Below are positions 47,036 through 57,751 of a stretch of DNA of 64,000 nt, piece by piece. Source of the stretch: Brevundimonas sp. (GTDB lineage: Bacteria; Pseudomonadota; Alphaproteobacteria; Caulobacterales; Caulobacteraceae); NCBI RefSeq assembly GCF_027484365.1, contig NZ_JAIXTC010000021.1:1-64000 (forward strand), read 5' to 3'. A program made the translations under genes and the position numbers. Below the pieces are notes generated by a model. That model saw only the letters and a list, made by a program, of their open reading frames with translations, had not been told where the DNA came from and searched no databases. How positions within the stretch are numbered: the first letter of the stretch is position 1; each line of letters starts with the position of its first letter.

Positions 47036-47886
47036 GATGCGAGGGGACGACCGCAGCGATGGCGATCATCCCCGGCGGCCGCTATCGTCTGGGGTCGGAT
47101 GATCACTATCCCGAGGAGCGTCCGGCGCGCTGGGCCGAGGTGTCCGGCTTCGCCATCGATGTCACGCCGGTGACCCATGCGGCCTTCGCCCGGTTCGTCG
47201 CGGAGACGGGATGGATCACCACCGCCGAACGTCTCGAACCCGCCGGATCCGCCGTCTTCACCATGACCGACGGACCGGTGGACCTCGGCCGCCCCGACCT
47301 GTGGTGGCGCTTCGTCGAAGGGGCGGCCTGGCACAGTCCGCAGGGTGGAGGGTCGGTCGCCGTTGATCTGGAACATCACCCCGTAACCCATGTCTCTCTT
47401 GAAGACGCCCTCGCCTATTGCGACTGGGCCGGAAAGCGCCTGCCGACCGAGGCCGAATGGGAGGTCGCCGCGCGGGGCGGGCTGGACCATGCGGTCTATG
47501 CCTGGGGCGACACCTTCGCCCCGAACGAGCAGCTGATGGCGAACCTCTGGCGCGGCGCCTTTCCGTGGTGGTCAGAGACGCCCGGACCGGGCACCACGCC
47601 CGTGGGCGCCTATCCGGCCAACGGCTACGGCCTGTTCGACATGATCGGAAACGTCTGGGAATGGACGTCGGACCGGTTTGACCGGAAGTCGACCTGCGGA
47701 TGCAGTGGTCCGGCGGCAGGCGATGATCTCCGCACGCTCAAGGGCGGATCGTATCTCTGCGCCGGAGAATACTGCGCGCGCTACCGGCCGGCGGCGCGGA
47801 TCGGGCTGACGCCGAAAACCTCGACCGGTCACATCGGCTTTCGATGCGCCCTGCATCTCCCTTCCCGTCTGGACGAAGCACCATGA
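47032..47886 (+). CDS. Formylglycine-generating enzyme (SUMF1-like), no signal peptide
   Basis: [21 protein letters not shown]...[15 protein letters not shown]...[16 protein letters not shown]...[37 protein letters not shown] (both catalytic Cys). Confidence 0.95.
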   Translation: MRCEGTTAAMAIIPGGRYRLGSDDHYPEERPARWAEVSGFAIDVTPVTHAAFARFVAETGWITTAERLEPAGSAVFTMTDGPVDLGRPDLWWRFVEGAAWHSPQGGGSVAVDLEHHPVTHVSLEDALAYCDWAGKRLPTEAEWEVAARGGLDHAVYAWGDTFAPNEQLMANLWRGAFPWWSETPGPGTTPVGAYPANGYGLFDMIGNVWEWTSDRFDRKSTCGCSGPAAGDDLRTLKGGSYLCAGEYCARYRPAARIGLTPKTSTGHIGFRCALHLPSRLDEAP

Positions 47887-48584
47887 TCGACCTGTACACC
47901 TCCCCGACCCCGAACGGCTGGAAGGCCTCCGTCGCGCTCGAGGAACTGGGTCTCGACTACGAGGTCCATGCCGTCGACCTGCTGTCGGGGGCCCAGCGGG
48001 CGCCCGACTACCTCGCGCTCAATCCGAACGGGCGGATCCCCACGATCGTGGATCGTGACGCAGGAGACTTCGCCGTCTTCGAGTCCGGCGCGATCCTCAT
48101 CTACCTCGCCGAGAAGACCGGGCGTCTGATGCCCGCCGACGCGAAGGGACGCAGTCTCGTGCTCCAGTGGCTCATGTTCCAGATGGGCGGGATCGGTCCG
48201 ATGATGGGTCAGGCCAACGTGTTCCATCGCTATTTTCCCGAGAAGATCCAGGTCGTGATCGATCGCTATCAGGGCGAGAGCGGTCGGCTGTTCGGCGTGC
48301 TGGACCGGCGGCTCGCGGATCATGAATGGCTCGCGGGCAACTATTCGATCGCCGACATCGCCAACTGGTGCTGGGTCAGGACCCACAAATGGTCCGGGGT
48401 CGACATCGCACCCTTCGAACACCTCCAGCGTTGGGTCGCAGCCATCGCGGCGCGGCCCGCGGCCCAGGCCGGGATCAAGGTGCCGTTCGATCTGGAAGCT
48501 GTCATCGCGGCCACGAAGACGGGGGCCGAGACGTTTGCGGCGGGCGGCCGGACACTGGTCAACATGGGCAAGCCCGAGGCGTGA
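47883..48584 (+). CDS. Glutathione S-transferase family (YfcG/Ure2-like)
   Basis: [33 protein letters not shown]...[32 protein letters not shown]. Confidence 0.93.
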   Translation: MIDLYTSPTPNGWKASVALEELGLDYEVHAVDLLSGAQRAPDYLALNPNGRIPTIVDRDAGDFAVFESGAILIYLAEKTGRLMPADAKGRSLVLQWLMFQMGGIGPMMGQANVFHRYFPEKIQVVIDRYQGESGRLFGVLDRRLADHEWLAGNYSIADIANWCWVRTHKWSGVDIAPFEHLQRWVAAIAARPAAQAGIKVPFDLEAVIAATKTGAETFAAGGRTLVNMGKPEA

Positions 48585-48589
48585 CCGGA

Positions 48590-50380
48590 ATGCTTGCCGC
48601 GCTGCGTCGCGAGGTCCGGTTTCTGCGAGGCGGCCTGCGGACGCTTGCCCGGGTCAGCCGTCTGAAACCGGGATCCCGAGTCAACGTCGCCGACGACCTT
48701 GAACGCGCCGTCGACCGCCATGCCTCCCGCGTCGCGATCCTGTTCGAGAACGAGCGCTGGACCTATTCAGACCTTGAACAGAGAGCCAACCGCTACGCGG
48801 CCTGGGCCGTGGGTCAGGGGCTCGAGGCCGGGGCCACGGTCGCTCTGTTCATGGAGAATCGTCCCGACTATCTGGCGGTCTGGTTCGGCCTGGCCAAGGT
48901 CGGGATCGCCACCGCCCTGATCAACACCCAGCTGACCGGGACCGGCCTCGCCCATTGCGTGACCACAGCCTGCGCCGACCACATCATCGTCGACGCGCCC
49001 CTTGCCGAGGCCTGGCGGTCGGCGCGGCCCCATGTCGATGCAGACGTTTCGGCCTGGCTGTCGGGGGGCGTGGCCGACGACTTCGGCCGCCTCGATGACG
49101 TCCTCGCGGAAGGGTCATCCGGGCGGCCTGACCGCCGATGGCGCGCCGGGAGCCGGGCCGAAGATCTGGTTCTCCTGATCTATACCAGCGGCACCACCGG
49201 CCTGCCCAAAGCCGCGCGGATCACCCATCTCCGGATGCTGCTGACCATGCACTCGTTCGCTGCGGCCAGCGGATCGACGGCGCGGGACGTGATCTATGCC
49301 CCCCTGCCGCTCTACCATACTGTCGGAGGGGTCTGCGCGCCGGGCATCGCCCTGACGGTCGGCGGGGCCATCGCCCTGCGCCGGCAGTTTTCGGCGAGCG
49401 CGTTCTGGGCCGACTGCGTGCGGTTCGAAGCCACCCTGTTCCAGTACATCGGTGAGCTGTGCCGCTATCTGCTCAATGCGCCGCCGCAGCCGGACGAGCG
49501 ACGACACAGGCTGCGGCTTGTGGTCGGAAACGGTCTCCGGCCCGAAGTCTGGGATCGTTTCCAGCAGCGGTTCGCCATCCCCCGGATCCTGGAATTCTAT
49601 GGGGCGACCGAGAGCAACCTGACCCTCTTCAACTTCGACGGCGGCCCTCACGCCATCGGCCGGGCGCCGCCCTATATGAAATCCGCGGTCAATGTGGCGC
49701 TGATCCGGTTCGACCCCGTGGCGGAACGACCCGTCCGGGACGCCTCCGGCAGATGCATCCCCTGCCCGGACGACGAGATCGGCGAGGCCATCGCCCGCAT
49801 CGATCCGGCCAAGGCCCAGATGCGGTTCGAGGGCTACTCCGATGCCGAAGCGACGGAGAGCAAGATCCTCCGGAACGTCCTGGAGCCGGGGGACGCCTGG
49901 TTCCGCTCCGGAGACCTCATGCGACGCGACCGGCTCGGCTATTTCTATTTCGTCGACCGGATCGGGGACACCTTCCGCTGGAAGGGAGAAAACGTTTCGA
50001 CCACCGAGGTCGCCGAGGTGATAGCCTCCGTGCCGGGGGTTCTGGAGGTCAATGTCTACGGCGTTGAGGTTCCCGGCTTCGGCGGCCGTGCCGGCATGGC
50101 CAGCCTGGTGGTGGATGAAGATCGCTTCGATCCGGGCGAGGTGCGCCAGGCCGTCCACGGCGGATTGCCCGGCTATGCCCGGCCGCTTTTCCTGCGCCTG
50201 ACGCGGGCGATGGACACCACGGGAACCTTCAAGCAGAAGAAGTCTGAAGCGATCCGTGAAGGCTTCGACCCCCGTACGGTCGTGGACGCCCTGATGTTCG
50301 ACGACCCCCGACAGAAGGCCTATGTGCCCTTGTCGGAGACTGTTCACGACGAGATCGTCTCCGGAGCGCTGCGCCTATGA
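48590..50380 (+). CDS. Fatty-acyl-CoA synthetase (FATP/very-long-chain type)
   Basis: LVLLIYTSGTTGLPKAARITH; ILEFYGATESNLTLFNF; WFRSGDLMRRDRLGYFYFVDRIGDTFRWKGENVSTTEVAEVIA. GTG at 48581 also possible. Confidence 0.93.
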   Translation: MLAALRREVRFLRGGLRTLARVSRLKPGSRVNVADDLERAVDRHASRVAILFENERWTYSDLEQRANRYAAWAVGQGLEAGATVALFMENRPDYLAVWFGLAKVGIATALINTQLTGTGLAHCVTTACADHIIVDAPLAEAWRSARPHVDADVSAWLSGGVADDFGRLDDVLAEGSSGRPDRRWRAGSRAEDLVLLIYTSGTTGLPKAARITHLRMLLTMHSFAAASGSTARDVIYAPLPLYHTVGGVCAPGIALTVGGAIALRRQFSASAFWADCVRFEATLFQYIGELCRYLLNAPPQPDERRHRLRLVVGNGLRPEVWDRFQQRFAIPRILEFYGATESNLTLFNFDGGPHAIGRAPPYMKSAVNVALIRFDPVAERPVRDASGRCIPCPDDEIGEAIARIDPAKAQMRFEGYSDAEATESKILRNVLEPGDAWFRSGDLMRRDRLGYFYFVDRIGDTFRWKGENVSTTEVAEVIASVPGVLEVNVYGVEVPGFGGRAGMASLVVDEDRFDPGEVRQAVHGGLPGYARPLFLRLTRAMDTTGTFKQKKSEAIREGFDPRTVVDALMFDDPRQKAYVPLSETVHDEIVSGALRL

Positions 50381-51387
50381 TTGCAAGGCGGATCTGGGTT
50401 GTCCCGACGGCGGTCGCCTTCGTTCTCGGCGCTGCGGGCTGCACCCCGTCGCGTGGCGTCGAGCCCGCAGTCTGCCCGGCGACGCCCAGATCGGACGGCC
50501 CGGGACGACTTGTCGACGTGCCGGCAGGGCGCTTTCTCATGGGGGACGACGTCTATGCGGACGAGGGACCGCCGCGTTTCGAGACAGTCGCCGCCTTCCA
50601 GATCGATGCGACAGAGGTGACCAATGCCCAGTTCGCGCGATTTGTGAGGGAAGCGGGCTATGTCACGGTCGCCGAACGGCCGGTCGACCCGGGTCTGTAT
50701 CCGGGCATGCCGGCCGGAGCGCTACAGCCGGGTTCGGCGGTCTTCAGCTTCGACAGCACGCGCTTCGATCCCGCCGACGCCTCGACCTGGTGGGTTTTCG
50801 TGCCCGGCGCCTCCTGGCGTCACCCCGAGGGTCCCGGAAGCGATCTGAAGGGACGCGACTTCCTGCCGGTGGTCAATATCGCCCTGGCTGACGCACAGGC
50901 CTATGCGCGATGGGCCGGTCGTCGGCTGCCGACCGAAATCGAATGGGAATGGGCGGCCCGGTCGGCCGACCCTGCGGCTGACGAATCCAGTCGCCAGCCC
51001 TCGGAGGCCAACACCTGGCAGGGCGTCTTCCCCGTCAGGAACACCGTCGATGACGGATATTCGGGGGCCGCCCCGGTCGCCTGTTTCAAGCCCAACGGGC
51101 TGGGGGTCCACGATCTGATCGGCAATGTCTGGGAATGGACAGCCGATCCCTACCGACAAACCCGCCCCGCAGCGTTCGCGCCCGGCGACGCCGGACAGGA
51201 TCCCCGCCAGCCTGGAGTTGCCGTCGGCGTGATCAAGGGCGGCAGCTACCTATGTGCGCCGAACTATTGCATGCGGTATCGCCCCGGCGCACGGCAGGCT
51301 CAGGACCTGACCCTCGGCGCCTCGCACGTCGGTTTCCGGACAGTGAGCCTGGCCGGAGCACGCGGTCCGGACGCCGGCCCAGGCTGA
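50377..51387 (+). CDS. Exported/lipoprotein formylglycine-generating enzyme-like protein
   Basis: Lipobox-like [86 protein letters not shown] (both catalytic-type Cys). Confidence 0.93.
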   Translation: MIARRIWVVPTAVAFVLGAAGCTPSRGVEPAVCPATPRSDGPGRLVDVPAGRFLMGDDVYADEGPPRFETVAAFQIDATEVTNAQFARFVREAGYVTVAERPVDPGLYPGMPAGALQPGSAVFSFDSTRFDPADASTWWVFVPGASWRHPEGPGSDLKGRDFLPVVNIALADAQAYARWAGRRLPTEIEWEWAARSADPAADESSRQPSEANTWQGVFPVRNTVDDGYSGAAPVACFKPNGLGVHDLIGNVWEWTADPYRQTRPAAFAPGDAGQDPRQPGVAVGVIKGGSYLCAPNYCMRYRPGARQAQDLTLGASHVGFRTVSLAGARGPDAGPG

Positions 51388-51426
51388 CCGGCGCGTCGCC
51401 GACCCAGGGCCGGGACCGCAGATCGC

Positions 51427-51990
51427 CTAGCCGCGCGCCAGCAGCCGGCGCAGGCTGTCCGTCAAGGCTTCGACGGATTCGCCATAGCTGACCGGCTCGA
51501 CGAAGGCCCCGTCCTTGTCGAACAGGAAGAGTGTCGACGTATGGTCCATGGTGTAGGAGCCGCCCTCGATCGGGACCTTGCGGTAGTAGACCCGATAGGC
51601 CGAGGCGACCTTGGCCACCGCTTCGGGCGTGCCGGTCAAGGCCCGGAAGCGGGGATCGAAGTTCGACATATAAAGCCTCAACTGCTCCGGCGTGTCGCGC
51701 TCCGGGTCCACGGAGATGAAGACCACATTCAGCCGGTCCGCGTCGGGGCCCAGAGCCTGCATCGCTGCGCCCAGCTCGCCCAGGGTGGTGGGGCAGACCT
51801 CGGGACAATAGGTGAAGCCGAAGAAGACGGCTGAAGGCCGCCCCTCGAGGACCCGTTCGGTCACCCTCGTCCCGTTCGTGTCGGTCAGGGAGAAGGGGCC
51901 GCCGATGTCCACCGGGGCCTGCGGCGGGCCGCTGCAGGCCGTAAGCGCCAGGGCGGCGACGAGGACCAGCCCGGCAAGGGGACGCTTCAT
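51427..51990 (-). CDS. SCO family protein (Sco1/SenC)
   Basis: Lipobox LALTAC; FFGFTYCPEVCPTTL; VFISVDPERDTPEQL; MDHTSTLFLFDKDG. Confidence 0.94.
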   Translation of the reverse strand: MKRPLAGLVLVAALALTACSGPPQAPVDIGGPFSLTDTNGTRVTERVLEGRPSAVFFGFTYCPEVCPTTLGELGAAMQALGPDADRLNVVFISVDPERDTPEQLRLYMSNFDPRFRALTGTPEAVAKVASAYRVYYRKVPIEGGSYTMDHTSTLFLFDKDGAFVEPVSYGESVEALTDSLRRLLARG

Positions 51991-53348
51991 TACACCGGAT
52001 CCGCCGCGGTCTTGCCGGGCAGGTCACCGCGCCCGAGCGTGCTGTTCAGCCAGAGAGCGACGAGGGTCACGAGCGCGCCGGACAGCAGATAGGCGCCGGA
52101 GGCGATCAAGCCCCACTGCGACGCCAGTCCCAGGGCCGCGAGCGGCGCGAATCCGGCGCCGAACAGCCAGGCCAGGTCCGAGGTCAGAGCCGAGGCCGTG
52201 TAGCGGTTCCTTTGCGAGAAGCTCGAGGCGATCACCCCCGAAGCCTGCCCGAAGGCCAGTCCCAGCAGGATGAAACCCGAGACCATGAAGACGAGCTCGC
52301 CCGCCGGCCCGCCATCGAGAAGTTGCGGTGCAAAGCCGCTGAAGGCGGCGATGGCCGCCGCTGTGGCCGCCAGAACCGCCCGCCGGCCGTAGCGATCCGC
52401 CAGCCAGCCCGAGGCCATGATCGCACAGATGCCGGCGACCGCCGCGGCGATCTCGATCAGCAGGAAGCGGCTGGGTGATTCCTCGGTGAACAGGAAAACC
52501 CACGACAGCGGGAACACCGTCACCATGTGGAACATGGCGAAGCTGGCCAGGGGCGCGAAGGCTCCGATGACGATACGCGGCCCCTCCTCGCGGATGGCCT
52601 GAAAGACGGGGGTCGGCTGAAGCTCGCGCGTGTCGAACAGGGCCTGGAAGGTCGGCGTCACCACGATCCGCAGCCGGGCGAAGAGCGCCACGACATTGAT
52701 GGCGAAGGCGCAGAAGAAGGGATAGCGCCAGCCCCAGTCGAGGAAATCCGCCGCTGACAGCGACGTCAGGAAATAGGCGAACAGGGACGAGGCCACGATC
52801 AGGCCGATGGGCGCGCCCAGCTGCGGCACCATGGCGTACCAGCCCTTGCGATGAGGGGGCGCGCTGAGCGCCAGAAGAGACGGCAGCCCGTCCCAGGCCC
52901 CGCCCAGGGCGACGCCCTGCCCCATGCGGAAGACGGCCAGGAAGACCGCCGCCCAGACCCCGACCTGGGCGTGGCTGGGGACGAAGGCGATACAGACGGT
53001 GGACGTGCCGAGGAGCAGAAGCGCGAGCGTCAGGCGCGCACCCCGCCCGAAGCGGCGGTCGAACCAGATGAAGAAGGCGGTGCCGAAAGGCCGCGCGACG
53101 AAGGCCAGGGCGAAGACCGCAAACGACCAGGCCATGCCCTGCAGAGGGTCGAGGTGTGGAAAGATCAGACGCGGAAAGACCACCACCGAGGCGATCGCAT
53201 AGACGAAGAAATCGAAGAACTCCGACGTCCGGCCGATGATCACCCCGACCGCGATCTCGCCGGCGTCGATCTCGCCATCGCTGGCGTTGATCTGCGCGGC
53301 GTCGCGCTCGAGTTGGTCTGACGAAAGGTCGGCGTTGATACTGGACAT
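51990..53348 (-). CDS. MFS transporter (MHS-like)
   Basis: IIGRTSEFFDFFVYAIASVVVFPRLIF...FAVFALAFVARPFGTAFFIWFDRRFGRGARL; 12 TM pattern. Upstream start at 53420 possible but overlaps a palindrome. Confidence 0.9.
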   Translation of the reverse strand: MSSINADLSSDQLERDAAQINASDGEIDAGEIAVGVIIGRTSEFFDFFVYAIASVVVFPRLIFPHLDPLQGMAWSFAVFALAFVARPFGTAFFIWFDRRFGRGARLTLALLLLGTSTVCIAFVPSHAQVGVWAAVFLAVFRMGQGVALGGAWDGLPSLLALSAPPHRKGWYAMVPQLGAPIGLIVASSLFAYFLTSLSAADFLDWGWRYPFFCAFAINVVALFARLRIVVTPTFQALFDTRELQPTPVFQAIREEGPRIVIGAFAPLASFAMFHMVTVFPLSWVFLFTEESPSRFLLIEIAAAVAGICAIMASGWLADRYGRRAVLAATAAAIAAFSGFAPQLLDGGPAGELVFMVSGFILLGLAFGQASGVIASSFSQRNRYTASALTSDLAWLFGAGFAPLAALGLASQWGLIASGAYLLSGALVTLVALWLNSTLGRGDLPGKTAADPV

Positions 53349-53417
53349 GTCTCCGCGAGGCTCCGGGCTGAGCGGGATGATTTCGCGATCTCTTTCGGCC
53401 TTCCGGTCGAGCCGGGG

Positions 53418-53438
53418 CATTGGACAGATTGTCCAATG
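53418..53438. promoter_or_regulatory. Perfect palindrome between MFS and cyoA
   Basis: CATTGGACA-GAT-TGTCCAATG (9-bp arms) in the divergent gap 53348/53531. Confidence 0.6.
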
Positions 53439-53530
53439 TCGCCGCTCGCGGCAAACCCCTAACTCCGCCGATCCGGACCGCCCTCCCCCGATCGGGGTCC
53501 GGACCTTGGTATCTTGCAGGAACGGCCCAC

Positions 53531-54712
53531 GTGCGCCCTCACGCCTTCATTCTGTGTCTCGTCGGTCTGTTGCTGTCCGGCTGTCAGGCCGTCGTGCTCG
53601 ACCCGGCCGGGCATGTGGCCGCCCAGCAGCGCGACCTGCTGGTCATCTCCGTTGTGCTGATGCTGATCATTATCGTCCCGGTGATGACGCTGACGATCTG
53701 GTTCGCCTGGAAATACCGGGCCTCCAACACGACCGAAAAGTACGACCCGGAGTGGGACCACTCGACCCACCTCGAACTGGTGATCTGGGCGGCGCCCCTG
53801 CTCATCATCATCTGCCTGGGCGCCGTCACCTGGACGGGCACCCATCTGCTCGATCCCTATCGTCCGCTGGACAAGATCGACCACGACCGTCCGGTGCCGG
53901 CCGACGTCCGCCCGCTCGAGGTCCAGGTGGTCGCGCTCGACTGGAAATGGCTGTTCATCTACCCGGAGTACGGCGTCGCGAGCGTCAACGAACTGGCCGC
54001 CCCTGTGGACCGGCCGATCCGGTTCAGCCTGACCTCGTCCTCGGTCATGAACTCCTTCTACATCCCGGCCCTCGCCGGCCAGATCTATGCCATGCCCGGG
54101 ATGGAGACGAAGCTGCACGGAGTCATCAACGCAGCAGGCGACTACAAGGGGTTCTCGGCCAACTACTCCGGTGACGGCTTCTCCGGCATGAAGTTCACCT
54201 TCAAGGGACTTGATCCCGCCGCCTTCGACGCCTGGCTGGCCGCCGCGCGCCAGGGCGGAGGACGGCTCGACCGCCGGTCCTACCTCGAACTGGCCCGCCC
54301 GACAGAGAACGCGCCCGTGCAACGTTTCGCGGCCGTTGAGCCCCTGTTGTGGGACGCCATCGTCAACATGTGCGTCCAGCCGGGCAAGATGTGCATGGGC
54401 GAGATGATGGCCATCGACGCCCGGGGCGGACTGGATCTGGACGGCGCCCGAAACACCTTGCCCCTCGTGAACGACCAGTATGCCCGGCGTGGATCCTCCG
54501 TCTTCGGCGGCGCGGGCGAGGCCTATGTCATGGCCCTGTGCACGCCGGAAGAAGCCGCCGCGGCCGCCCTGGCCCGCGAACGCCTGTCGCATGAGGCGCT
54601 GTTCGCCACGCCGCGTCCGCCGGAACGCCTGCAAGGCGCCGGTCTCACGCGACGCACCCCCTTCATCCCCCAGTCGCCAGTCTTGATGGCGTCACTTGAA
54701 ACCGCACCCTGA
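53531..54712 (+). CDS. cyoA: Cytochrome o ubiquinol oxidase subunit II
   Basis: Lipobox [73 protein letters not shown]. Confidence 0.94.
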   Translation: MRPHAFILCLVGLLLSGCQAVVLDPAGHVAAQQRDLLVISVVLMLIIIVPVMTLTIWFAWKYRASNTTEKYDPEWDHSTHLELVIWAAPLLIIICLGAVTWTGTHLLDPYRPLDKIDHDRPVPADVRPLEVQVVALDWKWLFIYPEYGVASVNELAAPVDRPIRFSLTSSSVMNSFYIPALAGQIYAMPGMETKLHGVINAAGDYKGFSANYSGDGFSGMKFTFKGLDPAAFDAWLAAARQGGGRLDRRSYLELARPTENAPVQRFAAVEPLLWDAIVNMCVQPGKMCMGEMMAIDARGGLDLDGARNTLPLVNDQYARRGSSVFGGAGEAYVMALCTPEEAAAAALARERLSHEALFATPRPPERLQGAGLTRRTPFIPQSPVLMASLETAP

Positions 54713-56736
54713 TGGCTGAGTTTTCCGCTACTGACCCGTCGGCCTTTGTCGAGGTCTCGCCCTTGCTCGGGCGTCTGACCTGGGCGGCGCTGCCCTACGA
54801 TCCGATCGTGATCGCGACCTTCTGCGTCGTCGCTCTCGGGGGCCTGACGGTGTTCGCCCTGATCACACGTTACAAGCTCTGGGGCTATCTCTGGAAGGAG
54901 TGGTTCACCAGCGTCGACCACAAGAAGATCGGGATCATGTACATGATCCTGGGCATCATCATGCTGCTGCGAGGCTTCGCCGATGCGGTCATGATGCGCC
55001 TGCAGCAGGCCATGGCCTTCGGCGGCTCCGAGGGGTATCTGAACGCCCACCACTACGACCAGATCTTCACGGCCCACGGCGTGATCATGATCTTCTTCGT
55101 GGCCATGCCCTTGATCACCGGGCTGATGAACTACGTCGTGCCGCTGCAGATCGGCGCGCGCGACGTCTCCTTCCCCTTCCTGAACAACTTCAGCTTCTGG
55201 ATGACCACCGCGGGCGCCGTCCTGGTGATGGCCTCCCTGTTCGTCGGTGAGTTCGCCCGCACGGGCTGGCTGGCCTATCCGCCCCTGTCCGGCATCGGAT
55301 ACAGTCCGGGTGTAGGGGTCGACTACTATATCTGGGCGCTGCAGATCGCGGGGGTAGGCACGACCCTGTCCGGCATCAATCTGATCGCCACCATCATCAA
55401 GATGCGCGCGCCCGGAATGGGTCTGATGAAGATGCCGATCTTCACCTGGACCAGCCTGTGCGCCAACGTCCTGATCGTCGCCTCCTTCCCCGTGCTGACG
55501 GCGGTCCTGGCCCTGCTCACGCTCGACCGCTATGTCGGCACCAACATCTTCACGAGCGACTTCGGCGGCAGTCCGATGATGTACGTGAACCTGATCTGGA
55601 TCTGGGGTCACCCCGAGGTCTACATCCTGATCCTGCCCCTGTTCGGCGTCTTCTCGGAGGTCGCCTCGACCTTCTCGGGCAAGCGGCTCTTCGGCTACAC
55701 CTCGATGGTCTACGCCACGGTCGTCATCACGATCCTGTCCTACCTGGTCTGGCTGCATCACTTCTTCACCATGGGATCGGGCGCCTCGGTGAACTCGTTC
55801 TTCGGGATCACCACGATGATCATCTCGATTCCCACGGGGGCGAAGATCTTCAACTGGCTGTTCACGATGTATCGCGGGCGGGTCCGGATGGAGCTGCCGA
55901 TGATGTGGCTGATCGCCTTCATGCTGACCTTCGTCATCGGCGGCATGACGGGGGTGATGCTGGCCGTACCGCCCGCCGACTTCGTCCTGCACAACAGCCT
56001 GTTCCTGATCGCGCACTTCCACAATGTGATCATCGGCGGCGTGCTGTTCGGCCTGTTCGCCGGCATCAACTACTGGTTCCCGAAGGCCTTCGGCTACACG
56101 CTCGACCGCAAGTGGGGCCTCGTCAGCTTCTGGTGCTGGGTCGTCGGCTTCTGGGTCGCCTTCGCCCCGCTCTATGTGCTGGGCCTCATGGGGGTGACCC
56201 GGCGGCTGCGGACCTTCGACGACCCGTCCTACCAGATCTGGTTCATCATCGCGGCCGTCGGGGCCTGCATCGTCGCCGTCGGCATCCTCGCCTTCCTGAT
56301 CCAGATCGCCGTCAGCGTCATGAACCGCGAGAAGCTGCGCGACGCCACGGGCGACCCCTGGGACGGCCGCACCCTCGAATGGTCAACCTCATCGCCCCCG
56401 CCGGAGTACAATTTCGCCTTCACCCCGATCATCCGCGACGGCGACGCCTGGTACGACATGAAGCGCAGCGGCTATGAGCGGCCGGTAACCGGCTTCGTGC
56501 CCATCCACATGCCCAGACCCACGGGCACGGGCGTGATCCTGGCCGGCCTCTCCGTGGTCATGGGCTTCGCTCTGATCTGGTATATCTGGTGGCTGGCGAT
56601 CGCCTCGTTCGTGGCCATCGTCGGCTACGCCATCTGGCACACCTTCAACTACGACCGCGACTATCACATCCCGGTCGAGACGGTGCGCGCGACCGAAGAC
56701 GCCCGTACGCGCGCCCTTGCCAAGGCTGGAGTCTGA
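54712..56736 (+). CDS. cyoB: Cytochrome o ubiquinol oxidase subunit I
   Basis: [78 protein letters not shown]. Confidence 0.97.
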   Translation: MAEFSATDPSAFVEVSPLLGRLTWAALPYDPIVIATFCVVALGGLTVFALITRYKLWGYLWKEWFTSVDHKKIGIMYMILGIIMLLRGFADAVMMRLQQAMAFGGSEGYLNAHHYDQIFTAHGVIMIFFVAMPLITGLMNYVVPLQIGARDVSFPFLNNFSFWMTTAGAVLVMASLFVGEFARTGWLAYPPLSGIGYSPGVGVDYYIWALQIAGVGTTLSGINLIATIIKMRAPGMGLMKMPIFTWTSLCANVLIVASFPVLTAVLALLTLDRYVGTNIFTSDFGGSPMMYVNLIWIWGHPEVYILILPLFGVFSEVASTFSGKRLFGYTSMVYATVVITILSYLVWLHHFFTMGSGASVNSFFGITTMIISIPTGAKIFNWLFTMYRGRVRMELPMMWLIAFMLTFVIGGMTGVMLAVPPADFVLHNSLFLIAHFHNVIIGGVLFGLFAGINYWFPKAFGYTLDRKWGLVSFWCWVVGFWVAFAPLYVLGLMGVTRRLRTFDDPSYQIWFIIAAVGACIVAVGILAFLIQIAVSVMNREKLRDATGDPWDGRTLEWSTSSPPPEYNFAFTPIIRDGDAWYDMKRSGYERPVTGFVPIHMPRPTGTGVILAGLSVVMGFALIWYIWWLAIASFVAIVGYAIWHTFNYDRDYHIPVETVRATEDARTRALAKAGV

Positions 56737-56738
56737 TC

Positions 56739-57362
56739 ATGGCCGTCGCGATAGACCGATCCAAACCCTTCGCCTTCCATCCCGAGACGGAGCCGCATCA
56801 TCCGGACGGGCACAGCACCCTTCTGGGGTTCTGGCTCTATCTCATGAGCGACTGCCTGATCTTCGCCATCCTGTTCGCCACCTTCGGCGTGCTGGGCGGA
56901 AATTACGCCGCGGGTCCGGGGCCGCGCGACCTGTTCGACCTGAACCTGGTGGCCCTGAACACGGCCATGCTGCTGAGCTCGTCGATCACCTACGGCTTCG
57001 CCATGCTGGCGATGTACAAGGGACGACAGGCCCAGACCCTCGTCTGGCTGGCGATCACCGGAATGTTCGGCCTCGCCTTCCTGGGCATCGAACTCTACGA
57101 ATTCTCCCACCTGATCCATGAGGGGGCGACGCCCCAGCGTAGCGCCTTCCTGTCGGCCTTCTTCACCCTGGTCGGCACCCATGGCCTGCACGTCACCTTC
57201 GGCCTGATCTGGCTCTGCGTGCTGATGGTCCAGGTCGTGCAAAAGGGTCTGATCCCTGCCAACCGCCGACGCCTGATGTGCCTTTCGCTGTTCTGGCATT
57301 TCCTGGACGTCGTCTGGATCGGCGTCTTCAGCTTCGTCTATCTGCTGGGAGTCCTCCGATGA
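56739..57362 (+). CDS. cyoC: Cytochrome o ubiquinol oxidase subunit III
   Basis: LGFWLYLMSDCLIFAILFATFGVL...RSAFLSAFFTLVGTHGLHVTFGLIW...WHFLDVVWIGVFSFVYLLG. Confidence 0.95.
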   Translation: MAVAIDRSKPFAFHPETEPHHPDGHSTLLGFWLYLMSDCLIFAILFATFGVLGGNYAAGPGPRDLFDLNLVALNTAMLLSSSITYGFAMLAMYKGRQAQTLVWLAITGMFGLAFLGIELYEFSHLIHEGATPQRSAFLSAFFTLVGTHGLHVTFGLIWLCVLMVQVVQKGLIPANRRRLMCLSLFWHFLDVVWIGVFSFVYLLGVLR

Positions 57363-57748
57363 GCGCCCATCCCGAAACACACGACACCGGCCAGGACGGC
57401 CATCACGCCCATGACGGCGACGACCACGATCACGGCACCTATCGCAGCTATCTGACCGGCTTCATCCTGTCGGTCATACTGACGGCGATCCCCTTCGGCC
57501 TGGTCATGACCGGGGTCCTGCCGACATCGGCGACCGTCGCGCTCGTCGTCGGTTGCGCCGTCGTGCAGATCGTCGTCCAGATGATCTACTTCCTGCACAT
57601 GAGCCCGAAGTCCGAAGGCGGCTGGAACCTGCTGGCCCTGCTGTTCACCCTTATCATCGTGGTCATCGTGCTGTCGGGCTCGCTGTGGGTCATGCATCAC
57701 CTGAACACCAACATGATGCCGGTCCATGACATGGAGGCGATGCGCTGA
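57359..57748 (+). CDS. cyoD: Cytochrome o ubiquinol oxidase subunit IV
   Basis: YLTGFILSVILTAIPFGLVMTGVL...VQIVVQMIYFLHMSPKSEGGWN; His/Asp-rich N-terminus. Confidence 0.94.
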   Translation: MSAHPETHDTGQDGHHAHDGDDHDHGTYRSYLTGFILSVILTAIPFGLVMTGVLPTSATVALVVGCAVVQIVVQMIYFLHMSPKSEGGWNLLALLFTLIIVVIVLSGSLWVMHHLNTNMMPVHDMEAMR

Positions 57749-57751
57749 GCC

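Noticed and set aside
53418-53438. Ninth copy of the catabolic operator
   Set aside because: CATTGGACA-GAT-TGTCCAATG shares TTGG/CCAA but has a 3-nt spacer and a different core (no CAY-N5-RTG); treated as a separate site.
52024-53454. 476-aa second minus-strand ORF over the MFS gene
   Set aside because: Same-strand frame shadow; the 51990..53348 frame has the TM pattern.
54523-56022. 499-aa minus-strand ORF
   Set aside because: Antisense shadow of cyoB; His/Asp/Gln-rich shadow composition.
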